Source: JALZAI01 sp038212215 (GTDB lineage: Bacteria > Actinomycetota > Actinomycetes > Mycobacteriales > Jatrophihabitantaceae). From it: DNA of 24,763 bases. The translations under genes and the position numbers were made by a program. The notes beneath the pieces were generated by a model that was given only the letters and a program-made list of their open reading frames with translations, made no database searches and was not told the origin of the DNA. The stretch is taken from positions 1 to 24,763 of the forward strand of contig JBBQUT010000049.1 of the NCBI GenBank assembly GCA_038212215.1, read 5' to 3'. Positions 16,439-24,640 of the stretch are shown piece by piece; position 1 is the first letter of the stretch; the number at the start of each line of letters is the position of its first letter.

Positions 16439-17538
16439 GTGCAGATCCCGATCCGAAATGTATGGTTGCTCCAGCTCTTCGCTTCGACGCTTTACCGCAG
16501 CTCGGGCGCCGGACTCGTAGCGGCCGAGGACAACCCCGAAGACTTGCCCGACCTCGTGGCCCGAATCCTCGCCGATGAGGTGTCTTCCCGGCTCCACACC
16601 GGACTTTCGGTCGGCTTCCAGGGGGCCACGCGTGCCGTGACCAGGGTCCGGGGCCGAATTAACACGCTGTCTACCGAGCGCCATCAGCTGCTCCAGCGTG
16701 GTCAGGTGAATTGCACGTTCGATGAGATTGTCACCGACACTACGGCCAACCGCCTGGCGAAGGCTGCGCTCGAGAAGGCCGCGATACTCGTCCCCAGAGA
16801 GCCCCGATACCGCTCCCTAGCCCTCCAGATGGCTGCCGCCGGCGTGCGCGGCCCGAGCCCGTCGGCCAGCGCGGTGCCCGCAATGCAACGCCAACGGCTC
16901 CTCATTCGCGACCGGCTCATGATCGCCGCTGCCGAACTGCTCTTGACCCTCGCCATCCCCACGACCAGCTCCGGGAACGGCCTATTGCCGATCCCCGACA
17001 CCGACGATGTGTACCTTCGCAAGCTGTTCGAGAACGCGGTGTGCGGCTTCTATCGACACCGGCTCACGTCAGACGGCTGGACAGTCGTGCACGGCCGGCG
17101 CCTGACCTGGGACACGTTTATGGCTTCCCCCGGCATGGCAGCGATCCTCCCCGGCATGCAACTCGACGTGCAGTTACAGCACCCGAACCCCACGGGTGCA
17201 GGGCCGCGCAGCATCGTTATCGACACCAAGTTCACCTCGGTGACTAAAAAACGGGACAGTTTGGAAAGTCGGGCCTCAAGACTGACTACGTGTACCAGAT
17301 CTACGCCTACCTAATGTCCCAGGACGCTCGCGAGCCCTACAACAAATCCGAAGGGCTCATGCTGCATCCGAGTCTCGGGGAGCACCTCGACGAGGAGGTG
17401 GTCATCCAAGGTCACCGCATTCGCTTTGCCACAGTCGACCTGATGGCCAGCCCTCGCAGGATCGCAAACGAGCTGCTTACCGCCATCTCCGAAGCGAAAT
17501 TTGCGACGCCACAAACGAGCTGCGGCGTTGCGCGCTGA
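16439..17538 (+). CDS. mcrC: McrC-type endonuclease subunit (frameshifted)
   Basis: GTG start 2 nt after mcrB. The first frame gives the McrC N-terminus (MQIPIRNVWLLQLFASTLYR), a helical middle and the PD-(D/E)XK core: MQLDVQL (D243), then IVIDTKFTS (D262, K264). At the A-run 17246-17251 the frame shifts: the original frame ends at 17314 in an unrelated tail, while the adjacent frame continues GQFGKSGLKTDYVYQIYAYL and IRFATVDLMASPRRIANEL to the stop at 17538. One extra A would restore 366 aa. McrC supplies the nuclease activity of McrBC, so the break matters unless it is an error in the homopolymer. The catalytic residues lie before the break, but the truncated form lacks the last strands and helices of the fold. 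Confidence 0.82.
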
Positions 17539-17794
17539 ACCGTCGATCTGGCGCTCGATTCGTGCGATGAGCGGGCGCCCAGATGGGACGGTACGCGCGG
17601 CGGGCAGTGGGACATCTCGCCCCTGATGCCACCCGATGTCACCCCGCGCTGCCCCTCGGCAAGGGGTTCGTGCTCCTACTTGGTGCACGGCTGATCGCCG
17701 ATCTTCGCCCAAGGCCGATCGCGGGGACGCGGACGAACTGCGCGCCCTCAACGCGCCAATGTCGAGGCAGCGCTCCGTCGTCGCTGAGGTAGTC
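17539..17794. other. Spacer between convergent mcrC and GmrSD-type gene
   Basis: No gene is supported. A small hairpin (CCCCT 17652-17656 with AGGGG 17662-17666, 5-nt loop) could contribute to termination of either convergent gene, but it lacks a T-run. Confidence 0.3.
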
Positions 17795-19504
17795 CTACCT
17801 CTCCAACGGTCCGGGCCAAGTCTTGATGATCCGTTCGACCATTACGTCGCTTCGCCTCCGGATGTCATCTGGACGCCAGTGGTGCTTCTTGGTGATCTCC
17901 TTGGTCATCTGGAGCCCGGATCCGTGCTTGGCGAGGATTGCCTTCTTGTCCGCGAAGCTCTTATTACCCATCTGCGAGTTCCTACCGGAACGTGCCAGCG
18001 TCAGATTTCCGAGTGTGTTGACCAAGCCGGAATACAGAAGGTCAACATTCTCACCAGCTGCCGCTCCGCTCTTTACCTCGGCGCGCCAGGCGGGTGTTGG
18101 CGTTTGCGGCATCACGTGCTCAACGGTGAAGTCATCGGCCAACACGTACTCCCCACCGGCCAGATCGAGTTCCAACCATGAGAGGATGAGCGTTTTCTGA
18201 AAAGCTTTGCCGTGATTGTAGAACGCCTTTGCTCCTACTTCTCGACGAAGCTCGTCGTCGGTGGCCCAGTGCTTGTCATCACCGGAGAGGTAGCGCCTTA
18301 GGGCGGTGTCGACAGAGTCCGCATTCCCTCTTATCGACTGCGGAGCCGCGAGGAGCACTCGGTTCATGTTGTCGGTAGCGCGGCCAATCACAACCCTTCG
18401 AACGAAGTAGCTCTCTAGATACAGCATTGCGCGAGCCACCTCGGCGCTCGTGGCATCGCCTAGCTCACGTTGCTCGAGTAGGAACATCAGGACCGGCCAG
18501 GCCGTGGTGGTTTTCCACTCCTTCAGACGCTCCAGTCGGTTCCGCACGGGCTTGCTCGGTTCCCCCACGGGGCGGAGTATTCGTTCCCACAGCGCACCCG
18601 CTCGAACGACCTCATCGATCGCCCGCTTGAGTCCGATCGTCGTGACCTTGTGCAGCTTCTTCTGCTGCTCCACGTACGTCTGTCGTTGCGTGATCGTCGG
18701 TCGAGTTCGCACGAGGTCCAGCCAGAAGAGCTGGGTCAACTCGTCCGCGGAGAACTTCTCCTCCAATGGCTTCCACGTGTACTCATGAAAATCCTCTGCG
18801 TTGGAGCTCAATCGCATGAAGACGTAGTTTCGAATCAGATCAGCCTGTGTGAGCGGCTGACCGCGGTTGTTGAGGGACTCAAAGATGCTGTGAACGTTGT
18901 CACTGTCATCAGCCACCACTGCGACGCACTCAAGGCCGTCCAGCACGGCTCGCACTACCTCAGCCGTCGTTACGCCGTCGACGTGCTCGTCCGTTCCCTG
19001 TTGCATCGCGGCCAACCGCTTCAGAAAAAAGTCGTACGCCTTCGACACCTGATGTGCGGGTTCAAGGTCCTGACGATGCACGACTCTGGAAAATGCAGTC
19101 TGGTCGAACTGGGTAGGTAGTAACTTCAGACGGTTCAGCGGTCCGCCTTTGCCAGCAACCGTGAGCAGACACCGGTCGACGCGGGCGCGCAGCGCCGCCG
19201 GGCACGGCGATTCATCGTTGCGTAAGGCACACAGGAGCAGGCTGGCAGTCAGTAGCCGCTGTTGACCGTCGATCACCAGACGGGCATCAGCGGCGCCGTT
19301 GGGGGTAGGCGCCAAGACAACAGATCCGAGAAAATGTCGTGCGCTTGGGTCGCTCTTTCGCTCAAGTGCGAGGTGCAGCACGTCGTCCCACAGAGCTGTC
19401 CACTCCTCACGCCTCCACGCGTAGCGACGCTGGTACAAGGGAACCCGCAACTGATTCTTGCCGGACAGGACCGATGCGATTCTGGTCTGGTTCGCGGCAA
19501 CCAT
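17795..19504 (-). CDS. Single-chain GmrSD-type type IV restriction enzyme (DUF262-DUF1524)
   Basis: 569 aa. The start at 19504 is chosen because AAGGGA lies 7 nt upstream on the minus strand and the family's N-terminus follows (MVAANQTRIASVLSG); the frame extends 13 codons further. The N-terminal DUF262 domain has VPLYQRRYAW (21-30), LVIDGQQRL (76-84, the DGQQR nucleotide-binding motif) and FESLNNRGQPLTQADLIRN. The C-terminal DUF1524 HNH-like domain has FTVEHVMPQ (E462, H463), NTLGNLTL (N496, N500) and GRNSQMGNKSF (N509, N514). GmrSD enzymes are NTP-dependent nucleases cutting DNA with modified, often glucosylated, cytosines. All motifs are intact. It lies convergent to McrBC, making a second modification-dependent activity in the same island. 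Confidence 0.9.
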   Translation of the reverse strand: MVAANQTRIASVLSGKNQLRVPLYQRRYAWRREEWTALWDDVLHLALERKSDPSARHFLGSVVLAPTPNGAADARLVIDGQQRLLTASLLLCALRNDESPCPAALRARVDRCLLTVAGKGGPLNRLKLLPTQFDQTAFSRVVHRQDLEPAHQVSKAYDFFLKRLAAMQQGTDEHVDGVTTAEVVRAVLDGLECVAVVADDSDNVHSIFESLNNRGQPLTQADLIRNYVFMRLSSNAEDFHEYTWKPLEEKFSADELTQLFWLDLVRTRPTITQRQTYVEQQKKLHKVTTIGLKRAIDEVVRAGALWERILRPVGEPSKPVRNRLERLKEWKTTTAWPVLMFLLEQRELGDATSAEVARAMLYLESYFVRRVVIGRATDNMNRVLLAAPQSIRGNADSVDTALRRYLSGDDKHWATDDELRREVGAKAFYNHGKAFQKTLILSWLELDLAGGEYVLADDFTVEHVMPQTPTPAWRAEVKSGAAAGENVDLLYSGLVNTLGNLTLARSGRNSQMGNKSFADKKAILAKHGSGLQMTKEITKKHHWRPDDIRRRSDVMVERIIKTWPGPLER

Positions 19505-19883
19505 TACCGTTTCCCTTCTCGCTGCGGCCGGCGGGTCGCCCAACGCGCATCGGGGAGCCTATCTGTGACGGCTTGAGGTCGCCGCACCTTCCAGCGGTGA
19601 CACTGTGTCCATGTGGCCAGTTTGCGGCTCGTGCGTCTGCCATACGAGGACCTGGCGTGGCAGCTACCCCGCGTGTTTGTCCATCTCCCTCCCCAAGGCC
19701 CTTGGCATGACGGTGGATGAGCGAGGTCGATTCCACCTCGAGCAGGTGCAGTGCCAGGGCATAGACCTACACGCGAACCCGAATCGGGCGACTATCACCG
19801 CCGAGTCGTCAGTGAACGTCGTGTCGGGCGGTGTTGGCCGGACCCCGAGAACTGATCCACTGGTTGCGAGAGTCGTTCATCGG
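19505..19883. other. Region between GmrSD-type gene and IS3 element
   Basis: It holds the upstream region of the minus-strand GmrSD gene, then an open plus-strand frame from the ATG at 19707 (MTVDERGRFHLEQVQCQGID) that would run into the IS3 left end and stop at 19904. That frame could be the 5' fragment of a gene cut by the insertion, but no domain is recognisable and its coding bias is weak. Confidence 0.3.
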
Positions 19884-19910
19884 TGGGGGCTGCTGCACGA
19901 ATAGGTGACA
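19884..19910 (+). repeat. IS3 left inverted repeat
   Basis: The repeat contains GCTGCTGCACG followed by a 3-nt variable stretch and GGTGACA. It matches the reverse complement of the right end at most positions, with a shared TGCTGCACG core and GGTGACA. Confidence 0.75.
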
Positions 19911-19956
19911 TCTGATCTGTGGTGCCGTGAGGTGTGCCGCTGGAAGGATGTGCACC

Positions 19957-20250
19957 GTGCCCAAGCCCTATCCCAGAGAGTTCCGCGACGACGTGATCGC
20001 GGTGGCCCGGCGCCGCGAGGGCGGCGTCACGCTTTCCCAGATCGCGAAGGATTTCGGGATCAGCGAGTCGTGTCTGAATCTGTGGCTCAAGGCTGGCGAC
20101 ATCGAGGCCGGCGTGAAGCCCGGGAGCACCGACCTTGAGCGAGGCGAGCTGCGCGAGCTCAAGCGCCGCAACCGGCTGCTGGAGCAGGAGAACGAAGTGT
20201 TGCGCCGTGCGGCGGCGTATCTGTCGCAGGCGAACCTGCCGGGAAAATGA
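19957..20250 (+). CDS. IS3-family transposase OrfA (helix-turn-helix subunit)
   Basis: 97 aa from the GTG at 19957, which has GGAAGG about 8 nt upstream; an ATG at 19948 abuts that site and is less likely. It has a helix-turn-helix (GGVTLSQIAKDFGISESCLNLW), then a leucine-rich coiled coil (LRELKRRNRLLEQENEVLRR), the standard OrfA layout for end binding and multimerisation. The stop overlaps the orfB ATG (AAAATGATG), where a -1 slip on the A-run could fuse OrfA and OrfB into the active transposase. Confidence 0.88.
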   Translation: MPKPYPREFRDDVIAVARRREGGVTLSQIAKDFGISESCLNLWLKAGDIEAGVKPGSTDLERGELRELKRRNRLLEQENEVLRRAAAYLSQANLPGK

Positions 20251-21052
20251 TGTACCCGCTCGTCCGTGACCTTGCCGCGGCCGGCGCCCTTGTGCGGGTG
20301 CCGGTCGCGGTGACGTGTCGGGTTCTGAAGATCGCCAGGCAGCCCTACTACCGGTTGCTCGCTGATGAGGCCCGCGACGCCGGGCAGGTGATGGCTGATC
20401 GGACGGCGTGGCGGATCTGTTCGGCCAACGGCTGGTGGAGCGTGTTCGGCAAGCCCAAGGGCTACTCCACGGCGCGCCGCGCCGGGGCGGCGCCGGCGCA
20501 CGATGATCTGGTCGCCCGCGACTTCACCGCCGACCAGGCGAACCGGCTGTGGCTGACCGACATCACCGAACACTGGACTGGTGAGGGCAAGCTCTATCTC
20601 TGCGCGGTCAACGACGTCTGGTCGAACCGCATCGTGGCTACTCCATCGACTCGCGGATGAAGTCTCGCCTGGCCGTCGCCGCGCTGGGCAACGCCGTCGC
20701 CCGCCGCCGCGTGGACGGCAGCGAGGTCGCCGGCTGCGTGGTTCACAGCGATCGCGGAAGCCAATTTCGATCAAGAAAGATGCAACGCGCGCTGACCCGC
20801 CACGCGATGGTCGGCTCGATGGGCCAGGTCGGCTCCGCCGCGGACAACGCAGCCATGGAGAGCTTCTTCGCGCTGCTGCAACGCAACGTCCTGGACCGCC
20901 GCCGCTGGGCCACCCGCGACGAGCTGCGCATCGCCATCGTCACCTGGATCGAACGCACCTACCACCGCCGACGTCGCCAAGCCCCACTCGGCCGATTGAC
21001 CCCGATCGAATGGGAGACGATCATGACCAACACCGCCGCCTGCGCGGCATAA
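20247..21052 (+). pseudogene. IS3-family transposase OrfB, one frameshift
   Basis: An integrase-core (rve) protein. The first frame (20247-20660) has the N-terminal region and LWLTDITEHWTGEGKLYLCA (first Asp), then breaks after WSNRIV. The adjacent frame (to 21052) continues with GYSIDSRMKS-like coding, VVHSDRGSQFRS (second Asp) and NAAMESFFALLQ (catalytic Glu), ending TPIEWETIMTNTAACAA. A single missing G in GTGGCTAC (GTGGGCTAC expected) accounts for the break. All three DDE residues are present, so the element would be active if the frame is really intact. Confidence 0.85.
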
Positions 21053-21058
21053 CCGAAC

Positions 21059-21084
21059 TGTCACCAGTCCGTGCAGCATCCCCA
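21059..21084 (-). repeat. IS3 right inverted repeat
   Basis: TGTCACC and CGTGCAGCA are complementary to GGTGACA and TGCTGCACG of the left end. It lies 7 nt after the orfB stop, the expected position. Confidence 0.75.
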
Positions 21085-21516
21085 TCCCACAAACGAGTGG
21101 GTTACGCAGCAAACCCGCAACCTGTTGATGGACCTGCAGGATCGGCACGCGCATTTCAACTTCTTGATCCGCGACCGCGACGCGAACTTCAGGACCGCCT
21201 TCGACACGGTGTTTTTACCTCAAGCGGCCTGCGCATCATCAAGACACCGATCCAGGCCCCGCGAGCGAACGCCTACGCGGAGCGGTTCGTCGGCACCGCG
21301 CGCCGAGAATGCCTGGACCACCTGGTCATCGTGGGAAGCCGACATCTGCGCGCTGTGCTGGCTGTATCCAGACGCACTCCAACGAGCATCGGCCGCACCA
21401 GGGCCGGCAGCAACTGCCACCAAACCACATTCCAGATCGGGACCGACCGCACGACACGAATCCGCCGTAAGCAGGTGCTCGGCGGGCTGATCAACGAGTA
21501 CCACCGAGTCGCATGA
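21085..21516 (+). pseudogene. Fragment of a second integrase-core transposase
   Basis: The fragment begins directly at the IS3 right end: EWVTQQTRNLLMDLQDRH and FLIRDRDANFRTAFD in one frame, then GLRIIKTPIQAPRANAYAER and FVGTARRECLDHLVIVG in another, then a third frame resembling THSNEHRPHQGRQQLPPNH, and finally RKQVLGGLINEYHRVA before the stop. At least three frame changes and the missing N-terminus mark it as a decayed IS remnant. RDRDANF and ARRECLDH are typical of the catalytic region of IS3/IS481-like transposases. It is cut on the left by the IS3 element. Confidence 0.8.
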
Positions 21517-21595
21517 TCCGCCCTCTCGGTCGCGATGAGCTATGGATGAGTATTGGCACTGGACAGGCTTCAAGTAAGGTCAGCACCCGCTTATC

Positions 21596-21628
21596 AACAG
21601 CGGTGTCCCTCAGCGGAACGCCGCTGTT
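21596..21628. terminator. Hairpin spanning the end of the recombinase remnant
   Basis: AACAGCGGTGT (21596-21606) pairs with ACGCCGCTGTT (21618-21628), one G-T wobble, 11-nt loop; TT follows on the plus strand. The minus-strand recombinase stop (21610-21612) lies in the loop. It could terminate either strand or be a symmetric site near the end of a former integrative element. Confidence 0.4.
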
Positions 21629-22190
21629 TTCATGTCCGGCCCACAGCAGCGAAGGGCTACGGCGCTCAGCTCTGAGCATCGGCACGGGTGACTTTGCCGC
21701 AGTTGGTAGACGACGGTGGCGAACGGTTCAAGCAGCTGGTGACCCGTGACCAGGGCGTCGCCGTCGACGATAATGTCGATCTTGAGCTTGTGGGTGGAAC
21801 AGCAACCGGTTCACGCTTCGCCCGGTCGGCGCGAGCGGCCTGCAGCACATGCGGGCGTTCCAGGTAGTCCAGCATCCGCCGGGCAATGGCGTGACCACGG
21901 ACAAGCTCCTGGCCAGTATCGTTCAACGACCGTTTCAACCGGGCTCGTTCGTCGCGGATGTCGCGCAGCTTCTCGACCAGCTTGGCTTTCGCCCAGTCCG
22001 GGTCGACGGCCAGCTCGATGTAGCGGTCTTCCTGGCGTTCGAGCTCAACCAGTCGCTTCCGGAGCTGTAGCTTGCCGCGCTCGGTCGGGCCGGCGTGCTG
22101 CTGTAGCGCCAGGTCGAACAGTTCGACCAGTTTGCGGCTGAACTCGGCGGGCAAGGTCACCGTGCGGTAGTGGAGCCACGGCTTCCTCGA
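21610..22190 (-). pseudogene. C-terminal remnant of a large serine recombinase
   Basis: The minus strand reads HYRTVTLPAEFSRKLVELFD, then QLRKRLVELERQEDRYIELA, DPDWAKAKLVEKLRDIRDER and a charged coiled coil ending YLERPHVLQAARADRAKREP. This is the C-terminal recombinase/coiled-coil region of actinomycete large serine integrases. A further frame continues LKIDIIVDGDALVTGHQLLE and LEPFATVVYQLRQSHPCRC to a stop at 21610, so at least one frameshift is present. The N-terminal catalytic domain (with the active Ser) and the zinc-ribbon region are absent, cut off where the IS256-type fragment begins. It implies that an integrative element once ended here. Confidence 0.75.
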
Positions 22191-22409
22191 GCTGTCAGAC
22201 GCGGTCGACGAGCACCTGATCCAGCAGTTGGCCGAGCGCGCCCGCGCTCAGGGTCTGCAGTGACCGGGGAGGGCCGGCTGCTGGCCCGGTTGACGAAGAC
22301 GCTGGTCGATTCCGCGCTCGAGGATGAAATGGATGATCACCTGGGCTCTTCCAAGCATGATCCGGCCAGCGGTATCGGCGGCAACTCCCGCAACGGGCGG
22401 CGCGGCCGT
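22189..22409 (+). pseudogene. N-terminal fragment of an IS256-family transposase
   Basis: One frame reads ELSDAVDEHLIQQLAERARA and GLQ, then stops; the next frame continues VTGEGRLLARLTKTLVDSAL, EDEMDDHLGSSKHDPASG and GGNSRNGRRGR, the typical Mutator/IS256 N-terminus. A single missing C (CAGCTGACC expected) accounts for the frame change. Homology ends at about 22409, before the catalytic domain, 44 nt upstream of the NTPase-methyltransferase gene. Confidence 0.8.
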
Positions 22410-22452
22410 CTGCTAGGACTGTCGGGGTCGCCGGACTCGTTGGAGGAGGGTC

Positions 22453-24423
22453 GTGGACGTGCTTGCGCTGATCGGAACGGCCGCCGGAGTGGTCTCGGCT
22501 GTTGGTGGTGTGGTGTTCGGGTTCCTGCAGTGGCGGGCACACCGCAGCGAGCGGCGGGACCGCGAGTTTGCCGCCGTGATCGAGGATTCCGGCCTGTTCG
22601 CGCCGACCGCGCGGGCGTTGGGTCGTGACGCCGGGTTGATCGATCGGGACGCGGAGCTGGCGACGCTGACGCGCTACGTCGGCGAGGGCCGTTCGCTGCT
22701 TGTCATCGAAGGCGTCGCCGGTCAGGGAAAGACGGCGCTCGCGGCGCGGCTGTGTCGCCAGGTTCAGCGCGAGCGTCAGCTGCGCTGGGTGTTCTGTGAG
22801 GAGAAGGCGGCGGCGTGCACCCTCGTCGCAGTGGCCAAGGCGCTCGCGGCGGTCGTCGGCCCGCGGGCCGGCAGGCGGCTGCGCGCCGCTCTCACCGGGC
22901 GGATCGACACGGCACGGCTCATCGACGCGGTGATCGACCTGCTCGACGTGACACCGATGCTCCTCGTGCTCGACGACGTCCACCTGGTCAGCGACCCAAA
23001 CCTGGCCACTCTGATGAAGCGCCTGGAATATAGTCGGACAGCCTCGCTCATCGTAGCGACCAGCCGGGTGCGGGTGGACGACGCGCATTCCGCTCCACTG
23101 GCGGAATGCCTGGTGCTGTACGGCCTGGCCGAGCAGGACACGAGCGCCCTGCTGCGCGAGCGCAACGTCCAAGTCTCCCCCGAGGCAGCGCGGTTGGTCT
23201 GGCAGCGCGCTGCCGGCAACCCGCTCGCGCTCAAGCTCTTCGCGGGCGCCGCCGCCGACGCAGATCCGGAACGACTGGCGCGCGAGCTGCCGAACTCGGT
23301 GGGGAACTTCGATGGGTGGATTGCGTTGTCCTTCGACGGGCTGCCCGCGGACGATCAGGCGGTCGCCAAGATCATCGCATTCGAGTACGAGCCGGTGTCC
23401 AGGGACGTCGTCGGGACGATCGCCGCGCCGCTCGACCCGGCCCCTGCGCTCGCCGACCTCAGGAGGCGGCTCCTCGTCACGGTGAACGACGATAGTTTCG
23501 AGATGCACGGCGCGGTGCGCGATTACATCATGCGGACAATGACCGACGCCGAGCAGGCCGCGTTGGCGGCACGCTTCACCGACTTCTACCGTCGGCAGGC
23601 GCGCACACTTTTCCTCGAGGGCGTTGGCCAGGACGAACCGTCCTACGGAAAGCTGTACCTAGAAAGCTTTCCCGACTACGTCGCGGCGACGCAGCAGCAC
23701 ATCCGTTTCGTCGCTGACCTGCTCGAGCGCCTGGCCGACAACGGATACCGGTTGATGCGTGGCGAACCGATATTGGTGCTCGGCTGCGGTGACGGAACCC
23801 ACGATCCCGCCTTCGCGGCCCACGGCTTCGACGTCACGAACGTCGAGATCCAACCGGAGATCGCCGAACTCGGCCGCGCGAAGGCCGCCGCGCTGGATGT
23901 GCGCATCAGGTACGTGGTGGCGGACATGACCAAGCCTCTTCCGGCCGAGATTACGAACAAGTCGATGAGCGCGGTATTCAATATCGGCTCGTCATTCGGC
24001 TACGAAAGCATCGACGCCGCCAACGCGGCGGTGTTTCTCAATGCCGCGAACGCGCTGCACGACGACGCGCCGTTCGTCTTCGAATACGTCAATGGCCCGC
24101 ACTGGGAGAACAAGCGCGTCCAACGCCAGGTCGACGTCACGCCGCTACCCAACGGATCGACCCGCACCGAAGTGTCCATCATCAACCCGGAAGCGCGAAC
24201 CACCATGACGCTCATCCGCCTGCAACGCCCGGACGGGACCGGCGGGTGGTTCCGGCACTTCATGCGGTACTACCGGCTCAACGAGATCGTCGCAATGATG
24301 GCCCAGGCCGGCCTGCGACCCGTTGCCGTCTACGGCGCGAACGGTGGCCGTGTCAGTGGTGAACCATTCGACGAACGCCGTTCCGAAGCCATGGTCATCA
24401 TCGCCGCGCAGACACGGCAATAA
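22453..24423 (+). CDS. NB-ARC/STAND NTPase fused to a class I SAM-dependent methyltransferase
   Basis: 656 aa. GTG start with GGAGGAGGG at 22442-22450; a second GTG at 22459 is possible. Residues 5-27 are one hydrophobic helix (LIGTAAGVVSAVGGVVFGFL) followed by a basic stretch. The NTPase has P-loop GVAGQGKT (87-94), Walker B LLVLDDVHL (D174-D175), LIVATSRVR (sensor region) and GNPLALKLF (the GxP-type winged-helix motif), then a winged-helix-like part. There are no TPR, WD40 or LRR repeats. The C-terminal about 220 residues are a methyltransferase: ILVLGCGDGTHDP (motif I, 440-452), VEIQPEIAELGRAKA, VADMTKP, and FNIGSSFGY, with FRHFMRYYRLNEIVAMMAQAG near the end. The linker is continuous. STAND NTPases usually switch on an attached effector on sensing a ligand; a methyltransferase in that place is unusual. 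The gene stands alone between IS remnants. The role is unknown. Confidence 0.85.
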   Translation: MDVLALIGTAAGVVSAVGGVVFGFLQWRAHRSERRDREFAAVIEDSGLFAPTARALGRDAGLIDRDAELATLTRYVGEGRSLLVIEGVAGQGKTALAARLCRQVQRERQLRWVFCEEKAAACTLVAVAKALAAVVGPRAGRRLRAALTGRIDTARLIDAVIDLLDVTPMLLVLDDVHLVSDPNLATLMKRLEYSRTASLIVATSRVRVDDAHSAPLAECLVLYGLAEQDTSALLRERNVQVSPEAARLVWQRAAGNPLALKLFAGAAADADPERLARELPNSVGNFDGWIALSFDGLPADDQAVAKIIAFEYEPVSRDVVGTIAAPLDPAPALADLRRRLLVTVNDDSFEMHGAVRDYIMRTMTDAEQAALAARFTDFYRRQARTLFLEGVGQDEPSYGKLYLESFPDYVAATQQHIRFVADLLERLADNGYRLMRGEPILVLGCGDGTHDPAFAAHGFDVTNVEIQPEIAELGRAKAAALDVRIRYVVADMTKPLPAEITNKSMSAVFNIGSSFGYESIDAANAAVFLNAANALHDDAPFVFEYVNGPHWENKRVQRQVDVTPLPNGSTRTEVSIINPEARTTMTLIRLQRPDGTGGWFRHFMRYYRLNEIVAMMAQAGLRPVAVYGANGGRVSGEPFDERRSEAMVIIAAQTRQ

Positions 24424-24431
24424 CAACGACC

Positions 24432-24446
24432 GGGGCCTTTTGGCCC
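24432..24446 (+). terminator. Weak hairpin after the NTPase-methyltransferase gene
   Basis: GGGCC (24433-24437) pairs with GGCCC (24442-24446) around TTTT, 9 nt after the stop. The stem is short and no T-run follows, so it is a possible U-less terminator only. Confidence 0.25.
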
Positions 24447-24640
24447 AGCCACGCTGACATACCCGCGAGGAGCTTGGCGGGGTCTGCCGCGTTGGTCGAT
24501 CGTCGTTGGGTCCGCAGACTGATCGAATGATCACTTCGAGGTCTGCCTCCTCCGCACCGGCCGGCTACAGCTTCCCGCGGGAGATCAACGCAACAGACCC
24601 GACAGGCATAGTGCGACGTGATGACAGGCTGATGCTGTTG

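Larger units (their letters stand above)
19884..21084 (+). mobile_element. IS3-family insertion sequence
   Basis: About 1.2 kb bounded by imperfect inverted repeats (19884-19910 and the complement of 21059-21084). It carries overlapping orfA and orfB with the IS3 arrangement, including an A-run at the overlap (20244-20247). No obvious 3-4 bp target duplication flanks it: the left neighbour is an unidentified open frame and the right neighbour is a different transposase fragment, so a deletion or rearrangement probably used this element. Confidence 0.85.

Noticed and set aside
22195..23508. 437-aa minus-strand open frame opposite the NTPase part of the fusion gene
   Set aside because: The opposite strand has clear P-loop, Walker B and NB-ARC motifs; the antisense product is Arg/Gly/Pro-rich with no domain.
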